Positions 8,484 through 17,846 of a stretch of DNA of 64,000 nucleotides are shown here, in pieces. This DNA comes from CAYVKM01 sp964452045 (GTDB taxonomy: Bacteria; Calditrichota; Calditrichia; RBG-13-44-9). The stretch spans positions 1 through 64,000 of the forward strand of contig CAYVKM010000007.1 in the NCBI GenBank assembly GCA_964452045.1. Reading direction: 5' to 3'. The translations under genes and the position numbers were made by a program. Below the pieces are notes generated by a model. The model saw only the letters and a list, made by a program, of their open reading frames with translations, was not told the origin of the DNA and did not search any database. Every line of letters starts with the position of its first letter. Positions within the stretch are counted from its first letter, which is position 1.

Positions 8484-9620
8484 TTACTTGCATTTCGTAA
8501 TCACCCTATTATAGACCTGTAACGTTTTTTCAATCAGAGTATTATAACTATATTTATTTTCTGCTATCTGACGGGCCTGTTTTCCCATCTGTTTTCGCAG
8601 TTCCGGGTTTTCAATTAATCGAGACAGCTTTTCCGCCATTGCCTGTGGATCCTGTGCCGGCACAATAAAACCGTTCTTTCCCTGCTCAATTATTTCAGGT
8701 AAGACGTTAGTAGCAGTAACAACCTGTGGTTTTCCCAGGGCCATATACTCAACTGCTATTCGACAAATTACCTCCGAGCCTTTGGAGGCCACGACACCGA
8801 TATCAATACTTCCAATTAATTCCTTTATGTCGTTCTGTCGGTCCAATAAAATCACTTTGTCCTGAATATTTAATTTCTGGGCAACTCTGAACAGATCCTC
8901 ATGACTCAACTGGGCTTCTTCACCACTGATCAGAAAACGTACATCAGCAAATCTATTTGCCAGGATAGCTGCGGCTTCCAAAAAAGTCTGATGATCTTTT
9001 ACCGGAGATAATCGACTGATAATGCCCACCACAATTTTATCTTCAGAAATTCCCAGTTCCTTCCTCAATGCTGGTCTTTCTGGCATTACACAAAATTCAT
9101 CAGTATCTATAGCACTATAGATTATGGCACTTTTATCCTCGAATATGGGCCAGACCTGTTGATATTTGTCATACATCGCCCTACAACTGAAAATCACAAA
9201 ATCCGTATTTTCGTATAGCCATTTATTGATGAAATTCTTCCTGGGTGGGCGAACATCACCTACCGATCGGATAACCGGAAAGCTGTTGTGCGAGAGTTTT
9301 TTTGCTACCACCGAATAAAATATATCCTCTGCCCGGTGGGCATTTATTAAATCGACGTTATTACTTTTCATCCATTTAATGAGGCTATGAACATTTTGCA
9401 TAGATTTAACTGGATTATAGGTCTCCAAATTAATGTTAGTAAAAACTGGTAAGTTTAATTCTTGTGCTTTCTGCAGTGGAGGGCTTTCTCCACGGCCACC
9501 GGCTATACTGGTAATTCCGTTACCATGGAAAGCTTCAACCAGACTGATAGCGTAAAAGGCATTGGCATTCCACCAACGAACAGATATCAGCTGAAGAGAT
9601 GATACTGGTGCAATGTTCAT
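8484..9620 (-). CDS. GT4 family glycosyltransferase
   Basis: A 378-residue GT-B glycosyltransferase. The C-terminal half carries the Glycos_transf_1 core: VGIISRLSPVKDHQTFLEAA at the domain start, and a donor-site region with GSEVICRIAVEYMALGKPQVVT that places the conserved acidic residue in the expected E-x7-E surroundings. The N-terminal half is the acceptor domain. It is a cytoplasmic or membrane-associated retaining enzyme using a nucleotide sugar. It closes the polysaccharide block and runs towards the WaaE-like gene with a 50-base convergent gap. Donor and acceptor are unknown. Confidence 0.85.
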   Translation of the reverse strand: MNIAPVSSLQLISVRWWNANAFYAISLVEAFHGNGITSIAGGRGESPPLQKAQELNLPVFTNINLETYNPVKSMQNVHSLIKWMKSNNVDLINAHRAEDIFYSVVAKKLSHNSFPVIRSVGDVRPPRKNFINKWLYENTDFVIFSCRAMYDKYQQVWPIFEDKSAIIYSAIDTDEFCVMPERPALRKELGISEDKIVVGIISRLSPVKDHQTFLEAAAILANRFADVRFLISGEEAQLSHEDLFRVAQKLNIQDKVILLDRQNDIKELIGSIDIGVVASKGSEVICRIAVEYMALGKPQVVTATNVLPEIIEQGKNGFIVPAQDPQAMAEKLSRLIENPELRKQMGKQARQIAENKYSYNTLIEKTLQVYNRVITKCK

Positions 9621-9799
9621 AAAATAAATTTAGGAACAACCCTGGTTAAAACCAAAATGTTATAAAGTCTGCATATTTAAGAAATTAAAATGTTTTAAAT
9701 CTGGTCTTTATTTTCGGTTGCTTTTTCCAGAATCTCAAAATAAACTTCACAGGAAGAATTTGGATTCTTAAGATGAATTTTCTAGGATTATGTTAACAG

Positions 9800-12079
9800 A
9801 TGACCTTAGAACAATTAATTGATTACCTGCGTTCGGATCCGGAAATATCTGCTAATATTGTCCACTGGCAGGAAATCCCGGCAAGGGAGCCGGTTTATGC
9901 TGATTTCCCGGAACAGTTGAATCCGAAAATTAAAGATGCATTGAAGGAAAAGGGGATCTCAAAACTTTATTCTCATCAGTTGGAAACCTATGATACAATC
10001 AGTGAAGGCAAAAATGTCGCCCTGGTGACGCCGACTGCCAGCGGAAAGACCCTGGCTTATAATTTACCCGTCCTGAATAGCATCATGGACGATCCTGAGA
10101 GTCGGGCGATTTACCTTTTTCCAACCAAGGCCCTTTCCCAGGATCAGTTGAAGGAGCTTCATGATATCATCACCCTTATGGAGATGGATATCCGGACCTA
10201 TACATTTGACGGTGATACCCCTGTCACAGCCAGGAAAGCCATCCGGCGCTCCGGGCACATCGTTATCACAAATCCGGATATGTTGCATCAGGGAATATTA
10301 CCCCACCACACCATCTGGGTAAAATTGTTTGAAAATCTAAAGTATGTGGTCATCGACGAAATCCATTATTATCGGGGCGTTCTGGGGAGCCATCTGGCAA
10401 ATCTTATCCGGCGTCTTAAGAGAATTGCCGATTTTTATAACAGCCATCCCCGTTTTATCTGTTGTTCCGCCACCATTGCCAATCCGGCGGAGTTAGCCGA
10501 AAAAATAATTGAAGAACCAATTCATCTGATTGACAAAAATGGTGCACCTTCAGGGAAAAAGCACTTTATCCTGTATAATCCTCCGGTAATTAATAAAGAA
10601 TTGGGAATTCGCCGTTCGGTGATCAATGAAGTCCGAAAGTTGGCGACCCACTTTTTGGAATCCCATGTCCAGTTTATTGTTTTTGCCCGTAGCCGGATTC
10701 GGGTGGAAATTATTACCAAATATATAAAAGAAACCGCTAAAAGTTTGCATATACCTGCTAACCGGGTGAGCGGGTATCGGGGTGGTTACTTGCCCAACGA
10801 ACGCCGGTCAATTGAGAGGGGACTAAAGGAAGGGAAAATTTTATCTGTTGTAAGCACAAATGCCCTTGAGCTGGGTATTGATATCGGGCAACTGGATGTC
10901 TCTATTCTGGCGGGATATCCCGGCAGTATTGCCAGCGCCTGGCAGCAGGCAGGGAGAGCCGGCCGACGCACCAGTACTTCAGTGACAATTTTGGTAGCCA
11001 GCAGTTCACCGATGAATCAGTACCTGATGGAGCATCCGGAATATTTCTTTGGGAAATCGCCGGAAAATAGTGTCATCGATCCGAATAATCTTCTAATTTT
11101 AATGAGTCACATGAAATGTGCCGCTTTTGAAATTCCTTTTACCGAAAATGAACATTTTGGAATGGAAGGTTCCCGGGAAATACTGGAATATCTGAAGGAT
11201 AAGAATGTCTTGAGATATACAGATGGCAAATATTACTGGATGAGCGAAATCTATCCTGCCGAAAAAGTGAGTCTGCGCAGCGCCTCGCCAGATAATGTGG
11301 TGATTATTGACAAAACCAAAGGTGACCGGGTTATCGGCGAAGTGGATCTTTTCAGCGCCCAGATGCTGGTTCATAAGGAAGCCATCTACATGCATGAGAC
11401 AAATCAATTTCATGTGGATAATCTGGATTGGGAACGCAAGAAAGCGTATGTACGGCATGTGAGTGTGGATTATTTTACCGACGCCATTACCAAGACCAAT
11501 ATCAAAGTTCTGGAAGTGGATGAAAAGAGAGATTTTGCTTCATTATCGCTGTATTATGGGGAAGTTAACGTAAGCACAGTAACTACCGGTTATAAGAAAA
11601 TTAAGCTGTTCAGTCATGAAAATGTGGGTGCCGGTGAGGTAAATCTTCCCGAGATTGAAATGGCTACAAATTCCTGCTGGATCGAATTTACTCCCCAGGC
11701 AATTGAAAAGTGCGGTATCCAGCAATCGCAATTGGGAGGGGCTCTGCAGGCAGTAGCAAATGTGCTTCGAAATATTTCCCCGGTTTACATTATGTGTGAT
11801 CCCACGGATATAAGAGCAGTACCGATGGTCCGGGCACCTTTTTCGCAGAAACCGACAGTTTATCTTTATGATAACTTCCCGGGAGGTGTGGGATTGAGCT
11901 GGAAATTCATGAATTATCCTTATCCCATGGTTGAAGGTTCGTTTGATCTGGTGAAGAAATGTCCCTGCGATATCGGCTGCCCAAGTTGTGTTGGGCCGGT
12001 CCTAGAGGTGGGTGAAAGTGGTAAAAGTTATGCCATTAAATTGCTGGAAATCTTAAATAATGATTTAAAACAGCGTTAG
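9800..12079 (+). CDS. mrfA: MrfA-type DEAD/DEAH helicase with DUF1998 zinc region
   Basis: A 759-residue superfamily 2 helicase. Motif I is TPTASGKT (about residues 76-83), motif II VVIDEIHYY, motif III CCSATIANP, motif V STNALELGIDIG and motif VI QQAGRAGRR. The C-terminus holds the DUF1998 region with a Cys cluster, CPCDIGCPSC (about 719-728), that binds zinc in this family. This is the organisation of YprA/MrfA of Bacillus subtilis, a 3'-5' DNA helicase that works with an exonuclease in repair of mitomycin C adducts. The next gene, 26 bases on, is the matching MrfB-like exonuclease, which strongly supports the call. The start is an ATG at 9800 with a weak AGGA about 12 bases upstream. Confidence 0.88.
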   Translation: MTLEQLIDYLRSDPEISANIVHWQEIPAREPVYADFPEQLNPKIKDALKEKGISKLYSHQLETYDTISEGKNVALVTPTASGKTLAYNLPVLNSIMDDPESRAIYLFPTKALSQDQLKELHDIITLMEMDIRTYTFDGDTPVTARKAIRRSGHIVITNPDMLHQGILPHHTIWVKLFENLKYVVIDEIHYYRGVLGSHLANLIRRLKRIADFYNSHPRFICCSATIANPAELAEKIIEEPIHLIDKNGAPSGKKHFILYNPPVINKELGIRRSVINEVRKLATHFLESHVQFIVFARSRIRVEIITKYIKETAKSLHIPANRVSGYRGGYLPNERRSIERGLKEGKILSVVSTNALELGIDIGQLDVSILAGYPGSIASAWQQAGRAGRRTSTSVTILVASSSPMNQYLMEHPEYFFGKSPENSVIDPNNLLILMSHMKCAAFEIPFTENEHFGMEGSREILEYLKDKNVLRYTDGKYYWMSEIYPAEKVSLRSASPDNVVIIDKTKGDRVIGEVDLFSAQMLVHKEAIYMHETNQFHVDNLDWERKKAYVRHVSVDYFTDAITKTNIKVLEVDEKRDFASLSLYYGEVNVSTVTTGYKKIKLFSHENVGAGEVNLPEIEMATNSCWIEFTPQAIEKCGIQQSQLGGALQAVANVLRNISPVYIMCDPTDIRAVPMVRAPFSQKPTVYLYDNFPGGVGLSWKFMNYPYPMVEGSFDLVKKCPCDIGCPSCVGPVLEVGESGKSYAIKLLEILNNDLKQR

Positions 12080-12105
12080 ACGATTTTTATTGAAGTGAAA
12101 ATTTT

Positions 12106-13392
12106 GTGAACCTTCGAGATAAATTAAATCGATTAGATAAATCGAAATCCTCAAGAGCGCCGGACCAAAGGACCGTTGGAGAAAATCCCTCCTGGATTCA
12201 GGATTTTGAGCGCGAATTAGCTGCAAAAGTTTTGCAGGACCAGAATTCCTTTATCATCCTGAAGGAAAATTATTATCCATTATACGATTTAAATACGCTG
12301 GAATTCCTGAAAATCCACGACTTTCAATTTTCGAATTTCCATCATATCACCCCTGAGGTTAAATCCGGTGAATTAAATCTACGGAAAACTATCTTTGTTG
12401 ATCTGGAAACTACTGGTCTTTCCGGGGGAACAGGGACTTTTGCTTTTCTGGTTGGGCTGGGTCATATTGAACTGGATCATATCGTGGTTCGGCAATATCT
12501 CCTGCCGGATTTTCAGTATGAGTGGTTAATGCTTAAATTGGTGGAGAATAATTTCATCGATTTTGACCATCTGATCACCTTTAATGGAAAATCCTTTGAT
12601 GTTCCTCTCTTGCGTACCCGATTTGTAATGAACCGGATGGAATCCTGCCTGGACCAGTTACAGCATATCGATCTGCTGCATGCGTCCCGGCGTTTGTGGA
12701 AGCGGCGGCTGTCTTCCTGCGATCTGCAAAACCTTGAATTCGCCATCCTGGGACAATCCCGGATTGATGATATCCCGGGAGAGATGATCCCGCAGCTTTA
12801 TTTTGAATATATCAGAAAAAGAAATGCAAATCTTTTGCGGGATGTGCTGGAGCATAATTATCACGATATAGTAAATTTGGTATTGCTGGCTATACATATT
12901 GCCGGCGTTGTAAACGATCCCCTTTCCGTTTTGGATGAAGAGACGGATATTCTTTCTTACTCCAGATATTTATTTGACCGGAAGAATTATATTGAGGCGA
13001 AACCATTATTGCAGTTTTTAATGGGGCATAGTACGAATCACGAGATTCAGATTGAGTCAATGTACTATTACTCAATGTTGTTGAAGAGATCGGGAGAAAC
13101 TGAAGAATCCGGTAAGGTTTTTCATGATTTACTGAAACTACAAAAAAACCATCCCGAGGCGATTGTTGAACTGGCTAAATATTATGAACACAAGGAACAA
13201 AACTATGCCGCCGCGCTGGAATTAATTCAGCACAGTCTGGAGGGAATGGTCTTGTATGAACAGTTGGAAAGAGAGCATCCACTGCTGAAAATCCGGGATG
13301 ATTTACTTTACCGACGGGAACGACTTATATCTAAAAATGCCAGATTAGAAAATCAATCGGGCATTTCTCAAAAAAATATATCGGAAAAATAA
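12106..13392 (+). CDS. mrfB: MrfB-type DEDD exonuclease with TPR-like tail
   Basis: A 428-residue protein starting at GTG. The central domain (about 90-270) is an RNase H-like 3'-5' exonuclease: FVDLETTGLSGG supplies the D-x-E pair, FNGKSFDVPLLRTR the second acidic motif, and HNYHDIVNL the last (H-x3-D). The C-terminal third (about 285-410) has helical repeats of TPR type around SRYLFDRKNYIEAKPLLQFL. Exonuclease plus TPR is the arrangement of YprB/MrfB, whose gene is paired with mrfA in Bacillus. Here too it directly follows the helicase on the same strand, 26 bases apart. The pair is expected to excise DNA damaged by bulky or cross-linking agents; that role is taken from the Bacillus work and not shown by this sequence. 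Confidence 0.85.
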   Translation: MNLRDKLNRLDKSKSSRAPDQRTVGENPSWIQDFERELAAKVLQDQNSFIILKENYYPLYDLNTLEFLKIHDFQFSNFHHITPEVKSGELNLRKTIFVDLETTGLSGGTGTFAFLVGLGHIELDHIVVRQYLLPDFQYEWLMLKLVENNFIDFDHLITFNGKSFDVPLLRTRFVMNRMESCLDQLQHIDLLHASRRLWKRRLSSCDLQNLEFAILGQSRIDDIPGEMIPQLYFEYIRKRNANLLRDVLEHNYHDIVNLVLLAIHIAGVVNDPLSVLDEETDILSYSRYLFDRKNYIEAKPLLQFLMGHSTNHEIQIESMYYYSMLLKRSGETEESGKVFHDLLKLQKNHPEAIVELAKYYEHKEQNYAAALELIQHSLEGMVLYEQLEREHPLLKIRDDLLYRRERLISKNARLENQSGISQKNISEK

Positions 13393-13417
13393 GTCAAACT
13401 TACGATATTTTGCGCGA

Positions 13418-13858
13418 TTATTTCTTTATTTCCAAAAGCTGCACTTCAAAAATCAGTGTCGCATTTGGCGGAATCACATTGCCGGCACCATTCTGTCCGT
13501 ATGCTAATTCCGGAGGAATAATTAATTGTCGAATACCACCGACTTTCATGGTGGCAACGCCTTCGTCCCAGCCCTTGATTACCTGACCAACACCCAGGGT
13601 AAATTCAAAAGGTCTGTTTTTCAGAACACTGCTGTCAAAGCGGGTACCATTCATTAACCAACCAGTATAATGAACTACCACCTTATCTCCCGGCGAAGGA
13701 GTTTCACCTGTTCCAACCTTAATATCTGCGTATTTCAAACCACTCTCGGTGGTCACGTATTTCGATTCATCAATCTTGGCCGGTTTACTGGTATCGACCG
13801 ATTTTGAACAACCAAATATCAGGAAAAATGCCATGGCAGAAAAAAACACATACTTCAT
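13418..13858 (-). CDS. FKBP-type peptidyl-prolyl cis-trans isomerase lipoprotein
   Basis: A 146-residue lipoprotein. The N-terminal signal ends in a lipobox (LIFGC, Cys17), so the protein should be anchored by acylation in the periplasm or outer membrane. Residues 40-146 form one FKBP domain: VHYTGWLMNGTRFDSS, GVGQVIKGWDEGVATMKVGG, IPPELAYGQNGAGNVIPPNATLIFEVQLL, with the active-site aromatic and Asp residues retained. It should catalyse prolyl isomerisation during folding of exported proteins. A good AGGAGG lies just upstream on the minus strand at about 13863-13870. It converges with mrfB. Confidence 0.92.
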   Translation of the reverse strand: MKYVFFSAMAFFLIFGCSKSVDTSKPAKIDESKYVTTESGLKYADIKVGTGETPSPGDKVVVHYTGWLMNGTRFDSSVLKNRPFEFTLGVGQVIKGWDEGVATMKVGGIRQLIIPPELAYGQNGAGNVIPPNATLIFEVQLLEIKK

Positions 13859-14096
13859 TTAGTTTCCTCCTTTTATATGGCGGGAAATATATTAGATAAT
13901 TTAAACACAGGCAACGCTCAAATCAAAAATAGGACTTAATAGGGAACAGTTTATTGTATAAATATTGTGACTTGATTTATCATTTTAAAAGTAAGCGGCC
14001 AAAAAATTTTGGGATAGGTTCACCAAAAATAAGTACTTGAAATTCATTATTTTATTATTTAGCTTTTTCCTATAATTATTTACCGAAAAGAAAGTT

Positions 14097-14351
14097 ATGC
14101 CAGAACATTTTGCACTACAGGAAGAAAATAAAAAATTACGACGTTTACAGTTAATGATGGATCTGACAATACAATTACTCTATCAAAGTCAGGAATTAAA
14201 TTTTAAAGAGGCCATGCAGTATGTTCAGAACGCCCGAAATTTTGCGTTGTCGCTTTTTCCGGATAAAGGTAATACATTCGATTTGATTTACCGACCGAGA
14301 TTAATTCGGGTGATAAAAGAAAAAGGCATCCTGGGTTTTTCGCGAAATTAA
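14097..14351 (+). CDS. Small conserved-looking hypothetical protein upstream of rel
   Basis: An 84-residue, mostly helical, soluble protein without signal peptide or membrane segment. An N-terminal amphipathic, coiled-coil-like stretch (ALQEENKKLRRLQLMMDL) leads into a second helix and a basic C-terminus (YRPRLIRVIKEKGILGF). No family is recognised. It lies 64 bases before rel on the same strand, after a 238-base gap that contains a TATAAT-like box at 14071-14076 but no convincing -35 partner. The frame is judged real because of its position, its start and the balanced protein composition. Its function is unknown. Confidence 0.55.
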   Translation: MPEHFALQEENKKLRRLQLMMDLTIQLLYQSQELNFKEAMQYVQNARNFALSLFPDKGNTFDLIYRPRLIRVIKEKGILGFSRN

Positions 14352-14415
14352 TTTCATAAACCTTTGTTTTTAAAAATTTCATAAAGGTATTCCGTCCTTT
14401 AGGATTAGTATTGCT

Positions 14416-16641
14416 ATGTTTAGAATCGACAAGGAAGATCCCAAATATCAAAAATTGCTGGAAAAATACGAACCTCAGTTTAACCAGATACTGGAGGAGG
14501 TTTGCAGTTATAATCCGCATTGCAATAAAGATTTGCTGATAAATGGTTTTCATTTTGGTTTATGGGCACACCGGGATCAGTTGCGCTATTCCGGAGAACC
14601 TTATTTTGAACACTGCCTTAATGTAGCATCAATTCTGGCAAAGTTGAGAATGGATAGCACAACCATCACCGCCGGATTACTGCACGATGTAGTTGAGGAT
14701 ACCGGTTTTACTTTGGATGACCTGAAAGAAAAATTCAATAAGGATATAGCCAGTCTGGTTAATGGTGTTACTAAAATTAGCGAAATTAGCGGACGAAAAT
14801 CGCTTAGCCTGGAACTCCGCCAGGCCGAAACATTTCGCAAAATGCTTTTGTCTATGGCCAGGGATATACGGGTTATCATCATCAAATTTGCCGACCGTCT
14901 GCACAATATGAGAACTTTACAGCATGTGGCAGCAAAAAAGCGGATGCGCATTGCGTTGGAAACCCGGGATGTATATGCTCCCCTGGCACATCGGTTTGGT
15001 ATGGCTCAACTAAAGAGTGAACTCGAGGACTTGTCATTCAAGTTCATCGACAATAAGGCCTATACTGATCTAGCCCGGAGACTGAATGAAAGAAAAGAAG
15101 AACGGGAAAAATCCATTCAGAAGATTATAGAACCCATCCAAAAAGAGCTGGAAGAGCACGAAATTAACGCGGAGGTGCAGGGGAGGCCGAAGCATCTATA
15201 TAGCATTTACCGGAAAATGAAGATGCGGAATAAACCCCTGGAAGAAATCTACGATCTGGTAGCTATCCGGATTATTGTGGAAGATGTTGCTCAGTGCTAT
15301 TATGTTTTAGGAATTATCCATAATCTTTTTATTCCGGTTTATGAACGGTTCAAAGACTATATCGCCATGCCCAAATTTAATGGATATCAGTCTTTGCACA
15401 CTACAGTGGTAGATAACCTGGGCCGTATGGTCGAGGTTCAGATTCGGACTCAGGAAATGCACCGGATAGCGGAGATGGGTATTGCCGCACACTGGCGTTA
15501 TAAAGAGGGGAAAGTAATTGAATCGAAGGATGATATTGATGAGAAGCTCTTATGGGTACGACAGCTCTTGGAACAATTTGATGAAGGTGAGACGGTCGAT
15601 GCGAAGGATTTTTTGGATAGTCTCCGGATTAATTTATACCAGGACGAAGTTTTTGTCTTTACTCCCAAGGGAGATGTCATAAAACTTGCCAAGGGCGCTA
15701 CCCCGGTTGATTTAGCTTTTGCTGTTCATACCAATGTGGGTATGCACTGTATCGGGGCAAAAGTAAATGGCAAAATTGTTCCACTCAAATCCGAGTTACA
15801 CAGCGGCGATCAGGTCGAAATTATAACCAGCCAGAATCAAAGTCCAAGCCAGGATTGGTTGATTTTTGTTAAGACGGGTAAAGCCCGCCATCATGTACGT
15901 AAATATCTCCGGGAAATACAATTTGACCATAGTGTAAAACTGGGTGAGGAGATCCTGTTAAAATATTTTAAAAGATATCATCTAAAATTAACCGACGAAC
16001 GGATTGAAAATCTCATCCACAAACTGCATTTTGAGGATGGGAAAAATCTGAAGGCTGCTATCGGCAGGGGTGATATTTCCATCGAAAAAGTCTTTTCCAT
16101 CGTCACTGAAGGCAAGGTAGGCGAGCCTAAAGACACGATAATGGATAAGATCTTGAGACGGGGTAAAAAGCACTCGGCAGTTCAGGTAGAAGGCATAGAC
16201 AATATGGTGGTTCACATCGGCAAGTGTTGTCAACCCGTACCCGGAGACGAAATCCTTGGTTACGTAACCAAAGGTAAAGGAGTAACTATCCATCGAACGA
16301 ACTGCCCGAATGTTCAGCGACTGATAGAAAAGAAAGACCGAACCATCGCAGTGAACTGGACGGTTGAAATTGATGAGCGCTTTAAGGTCCAATTGGCGTT
16401 ATTGGGCGAGGATAGACATAATCTGTTGAGGGATATGACCCAGGCGATTTCTGCCCACAACACCAACATTATCCATGTGGATCTGAAGGCGAAGGATAAA
16501 CTGGTAACCGGTAAGTTGATTATAGAGGTCAAAAATTTGCCTCATTTGACCCGGGTGATTAATGCGATCAGTAAATTAAAGGGTATTTTAAGTGTGGAAA
16601 GGGTTGAGGGTACCGGAAGAAGGAGACTTTCAAAAAATTAG
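14416..16641 (+). CDS. rel: Bifunctional (p)ppGpp synthetase/hydrolase (Rel/SpoT)
   Basis: A 741-residue long RSH enzyme controlling the stringent response. The HD hydrolase domain (about 25-180) keeps its metal residues: YFEHCLNVA, GLLHDVVEDTG and KFADRLHNMRTL. The synthetase domain (about 220-350) has YDLVAIRII, the RFKD motif, FNGYQSLHTTV and VEVQIRTQEMHRIAE. RFKD is the R-x-K-D type found in bifunctional enzymes rather than the E-x-D-D of synthetase-only RelA. TGS (about 385-450), helical, zinc-finger-like (GKCCQPVPGDEI) and ACT domains complete it. Both activities look intact. greA follows after 12 bases, so the two are probably co-transcribed. Confidence 0.95.
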   Translation: MFRIDKEDPKYQKLLEKYEPQFNQILEEVCSYNPHCNKDLLINGFHFGLWAHRDQLRYSGEPYFEHCLNVASILAKLRMDSTTITAGLLHDVVEDTGFTLDDLKEKFNKDIASLVNGVTKISEISGRKSLSLELRQAETFRKMLLSMARDIRVIIIKFADRLHNMRTLQHVAAKKRMRIALETRDVYAPLAHRFGMAQLKSELEDLSFKFIDNKAYTDLARRLNERKEEREKSIQKIIEPIQKELEEHEINAEVQGRPKHLYSIYRKMKMRNKPLEEIYDLVAIRIIVEDVAQCYYVLGIIHNLFIPVYERFKDYIAMPKFNGYQSLHTTVVDNLGRMVEVQIRTQEMHRIAEMGIAAHWRYKEGKVIESKDDIDEKLLWVRQLLEQFDEGETVDAKDFLDSLRINLYQDEVFVFTPKGDVIKLAKGATPVDLAFAVHTNVGMHCIGAKVNGKIVPLKSELHSGDQVEIITSQNQSPSQDWLIFVKTGKARHHVRKYLREIQFDHSVKLGEEILLKYFKRYHLKLTDERIENLIHKLHFEDGKNLKAAIGRGDISIEKVFSIVTEGKVGEPKDTIMDKILRRGKKHSAVQVEGIDNMVVHIGKCCQPVPGDEILGYVTKGKGVTIHRTNCPNVQRLIEKKDRTIAVNWTVEIDERFKVQLALLGEDRHNLLRDMTQAISAHNTNIIHVDLKAKDKLVTGKLIIEVKNLPHLTRVINAISKLKGILSVERVEGTGRRRLSKN

Positions 16642-16653
16642 AAGGAGAAGATA

Positions 16654-17133
16654 ATGCCGGATTATATATATCTGTCCCAGGAGGGATACGATAATCTGAA
16701 AAGTGAGTTAGAGGAACTCAAACAGAATAAACGTCCCGAAATATCGAAGAAAATTGCTGAAGCCAGGGATTTTGGGGATCTTAAGGAAAATGCTGAATAT
16801 CATGCAGCCAAAGAAGCTCAGGTTCTCCTGGAATCAAAAATTACTCAAATTGAGCAAACCTTAAGTCGGGCAAAGGTTTTAAGTAAAGATGATATGGCGA
16901 AAGATAAAGTAACGATTCTGTCCCGGGTTAAGTTAAAAGATCTCAAGAATAAACTGGAGGTTGAATATACCCTGGTTTCACCAGCTGAATCTGACTTTAA
17001 TTTGAATAAAATCTCAACCACATCTCCGGTGGGTAAAGCGCTTCTTGGTAAGAAGAAAGGAGATGTTGTTGAAATTAATGTCCCGGCAGGAACCCTAAGA
17101 TATAAGATTATGGATTTAAAACTTTCAATTTAA
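16654..17133 (+). CDS. greA: Transcription elongation factor GreA
   Basis: A 159-residue GreA. The N-terminal coiled coil has the typical YLSQEGYDNLKSELEEL start and an acidic tip with ARDFGDLKENAEYHAAKE, whose Asp and Glu residues reach the RNA polymerase active site. The C-terminal FKBP-like domain ends with SPVGKALLGKKKGDVVEI. Length is standard. It stimulates cleavage of backtracked RNA. A strong ribosome site (GAAGGAG) precedes the ATG, 12 bases after the rel stop. Confidence 0.95.
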   Translation: MPDYIYLSQEGYDNLKSELEELKQNKRPEISKKIAEARDFGDLKENAEYHAAKEAQVLLESKITQIEQTLSRAKVLSKDDMAKDKVTILSRVKLKDLKNKLEVEYTLVSPAESDFNLNKISTTSPVGKALLGKKKGDVVEINVPAGTLRYKIMDLKLSI

Positions 17134-17192
17134 TTGTAACAAGCCGGATTGAAATGCGTTATAATTGATAAAAATATTTTAGGAGATTTTTA

Positions 17193-17846
17193 ATGGATTC
17201 CTCAGAAAAAGATCAGAAAAAACTATATCGGTCTAAAGTTGACCGTTACATTGCCGGTTTGTCGGGTGGGCTGGGTGAGTATTTTAATACCGATGCCAAT
17301 CTCTTTCGAATCTTGTTTGTATTACTAACCTTCGCCGGTGGTATCGGGATTATATTGTATATTGTTGGCATGATTATCGTCCCTGAAAATCCCTCGGAGG
17401 ATGTGACTCAAAAAGGCGAAGCCAGAGACCGGAGCTTTTTCTGGGCCATTCTGTTAATTTGTCTTGGAGCGCTTTTATTATTTAAAGAATTTGGTTTTTT
17501 TAACTATTTTCACTTCTGGCATATACCCTGGTCTTCAATTTGGGCAGTATTTTTGATCCTGATCGGAGTTTTAATCATTTTTTCGGGAAGTCGTAAAACC
17601 GCCGACAGTGAGGATGGTGAAAAATCGAGTTTATCTTTTAACAATATTTCCCGAAGTAGGAAGGACCGGATGATTGCCGGCGTCTGCGCGGGAATTGCAA
17701 ATTACTTTAAGATAGACCCGGCTATAGTACGTCTGCTCTGGGTATTAGCATCGTTAGCCTCCATTGGATTGGGAGTTTTGGTTTATGTTGTTTTGATATT
17801 TGTTTTACCGGAAGCATCTGAAAATTCAGGCAGTGAGTCCGCATGA
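17193..17846 (+). CDS. Membrane protein with two PspC domains
   Basis: A 217-residue inner-membrane protein. PspC domains lie at both ends: residues about 10-65 (KLYRSKVDRYIAGLSGGLGEYF) and about 150-210 (SRSRKDRMIAGVCAGIANYFKID). A two-helix membrane segment lies between them. PspC proteins belong to envelope-stress systems, where they anchor or sense phage-shock components; no PspA or PspF is present here. A good AGGAG (17181-17185) lies before the ATG, and a TATAAT box at 17160-17165 may give the gene its own promoter. The last four bases overlap the next gene (ATGA), so the two are translated together. Confidence 0.85.
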   Translation: MDSSEKDQKKLYRSKVDRYIAGLSGGLGEYFNTDANLFRILFVLLTFAGGIGIILYIVGMIIVPENPSEDVTQKGEARDRSFFWAILLICLGALLLFKEFGFFNYFHFWHIPWSSIWAVFLILIGVLIIFSGSRKTADSEDGEKSSLSFNNISRSRKDRMIAGVCAGIANYFKIDPAIVRLLWVLASLASIGLGVLVYVVLIFVLPEASENSGSESA

